Part shown: positions 63,932-64,000 of the stretch, in pieces
Position numbering within the stretch: position 1 is the first letter of the stretch
Layout of the letters: each line of letters opens with the position of its first letter
Origin: Tenacibaculum piscium
GTDB lineage: Bacteria > Bacteroidota > Bacteroidia > Flavobacteriales > Flavobacteriaceae
Direction of reading: 5' to 3'
DNA length: 64,000 bases
NCBI RefSeq assembly: GCF_021390715.1
Contig: NZ_JAJGWT010000005.1
Span: 2,650 to 66,649, forward strand
Position numbers and translations under genes: made by a program
The notes under the pieces: generated by a model
Databases searched by the model: none
Told to the model about the DNA's origin: nothing
Seen by the model: the letters and a program-made list of their open reading frames with translations, nothing else

Positions 63932-64000
63932 TTATTTTTTTGCTATTTGTGCCATTAATTCGGCCTCTACAACCACTTTGTTATTTGCATATCCGTATGC
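63932..64000 (-). CDS. 3-hydroxyacyl-ACP dehydratase (FabZ) C-terminus, partial
   Basis: The last 22 codons of a gene continuing beyond the window: AYGYANNKVVVEAELMAQIA then KK and stop. The VVVEAELMAQIAKK end is typical of FabZ. In Flavobacteriaceae this is usually the end of a fused LpxC-FabZ protein, but the window does not show the LpxC part. It is the gene upstream of lpxA in the operon. Confidence 0.82.
   Translation of the reverse strand, partial: AYGYANNKVVVEAELMAQIAKK

Overview
This is an AT-rich chromosomal segment from a member of the Flavobacteriaceae (Bacteroidota), probably a marine Tenacibaculum/Polaribacter-like genus; the genus is a guess. The evidence is the 5' end of a Bacteroidota-type 16S rRNA, many -7 boxes of the TAnnTTTG type, many lipoproteins ending their signal with SC, the fabZ-lpxA-efp-lpxD-sucD cluster, and family-restricted genes such as DUF6452/DUF6048, a CCC-motif membrane protein and HmuY lipoproteins.

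Layout. 1-169 is the start of an rRNA operon leaving the window to the left, with its promoter near 430-461 and a repeat-rich spacer up to 1010. 1011-13530 carries pbpC, a tRNA-dihydrouridine synthase, a DbpA-like helicase, a hydrolase, an FN3 lipoprotein, a cysteine synthase-like enzyme, an oligopeptidase B-like protease and a ybaB-DUF2752-CCC operon. 13659-16688 is a large stand-alone SF1 helicase. 17069-25522 holds rocD, an MscS-like channel, envelope lipoproteins, rlmD-DUF6452-DUF6048, a 2OG-Fe(II) oxygenase and a SUI1 protein. 25617-26028 is a repeat cluster. 26037-28605 is a haem-related group (dihaem peroxidase and two HmuY proteins). 28820-36024 is metabolism: nucleoside phosphorylase, a cytosolic solute-binding-like protein, pcm, a Gfo/Idh oxidoreductase, hbd, and an FAD monooxygenase with a zinc-ribbon N-terminus next to a methyltransferase.

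36189-42739 is a complete four-gene Wadjet (JetABCD) anti-plasmid SMC system with overlapping reading frames. Next to it, convergent, is a recG gene (42794-45346) interrupted in frame by about 150 codons encoding a DUF559/Vsr-like nuclease domain between helicase motifs II and III. I consider this the most unusual coding feature in the window.

45408-64000 is largely housekeeping: rsmB, LysM protein, TRIC-like channel, DEAD-box helicase, thioesterase, MATE pump, ychF, an orphan sigma factor with a 52-codon ORF before ffh, folD, a TetM/EF-G-like GTPase, rmuC, sucD, and the lipid A genes lpxD/lpxA/fabZ with efp.

The intergenic DNA carries at least five dispersed repeat families: a GAGCTC-centred hairpin (three copies), head-to-head REP pairs (two copies), a TTGTATCGAGAAC motif with a GAGCCTGTTTA companion, ACAAGGGG palindromes, and a GCGTCATTG inverted repeat that overlaps the 5' end of the cysteine synthase-like gene. 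I saw no tRNA genes, CRISPR arrays, insertion sequences or prophage genes.
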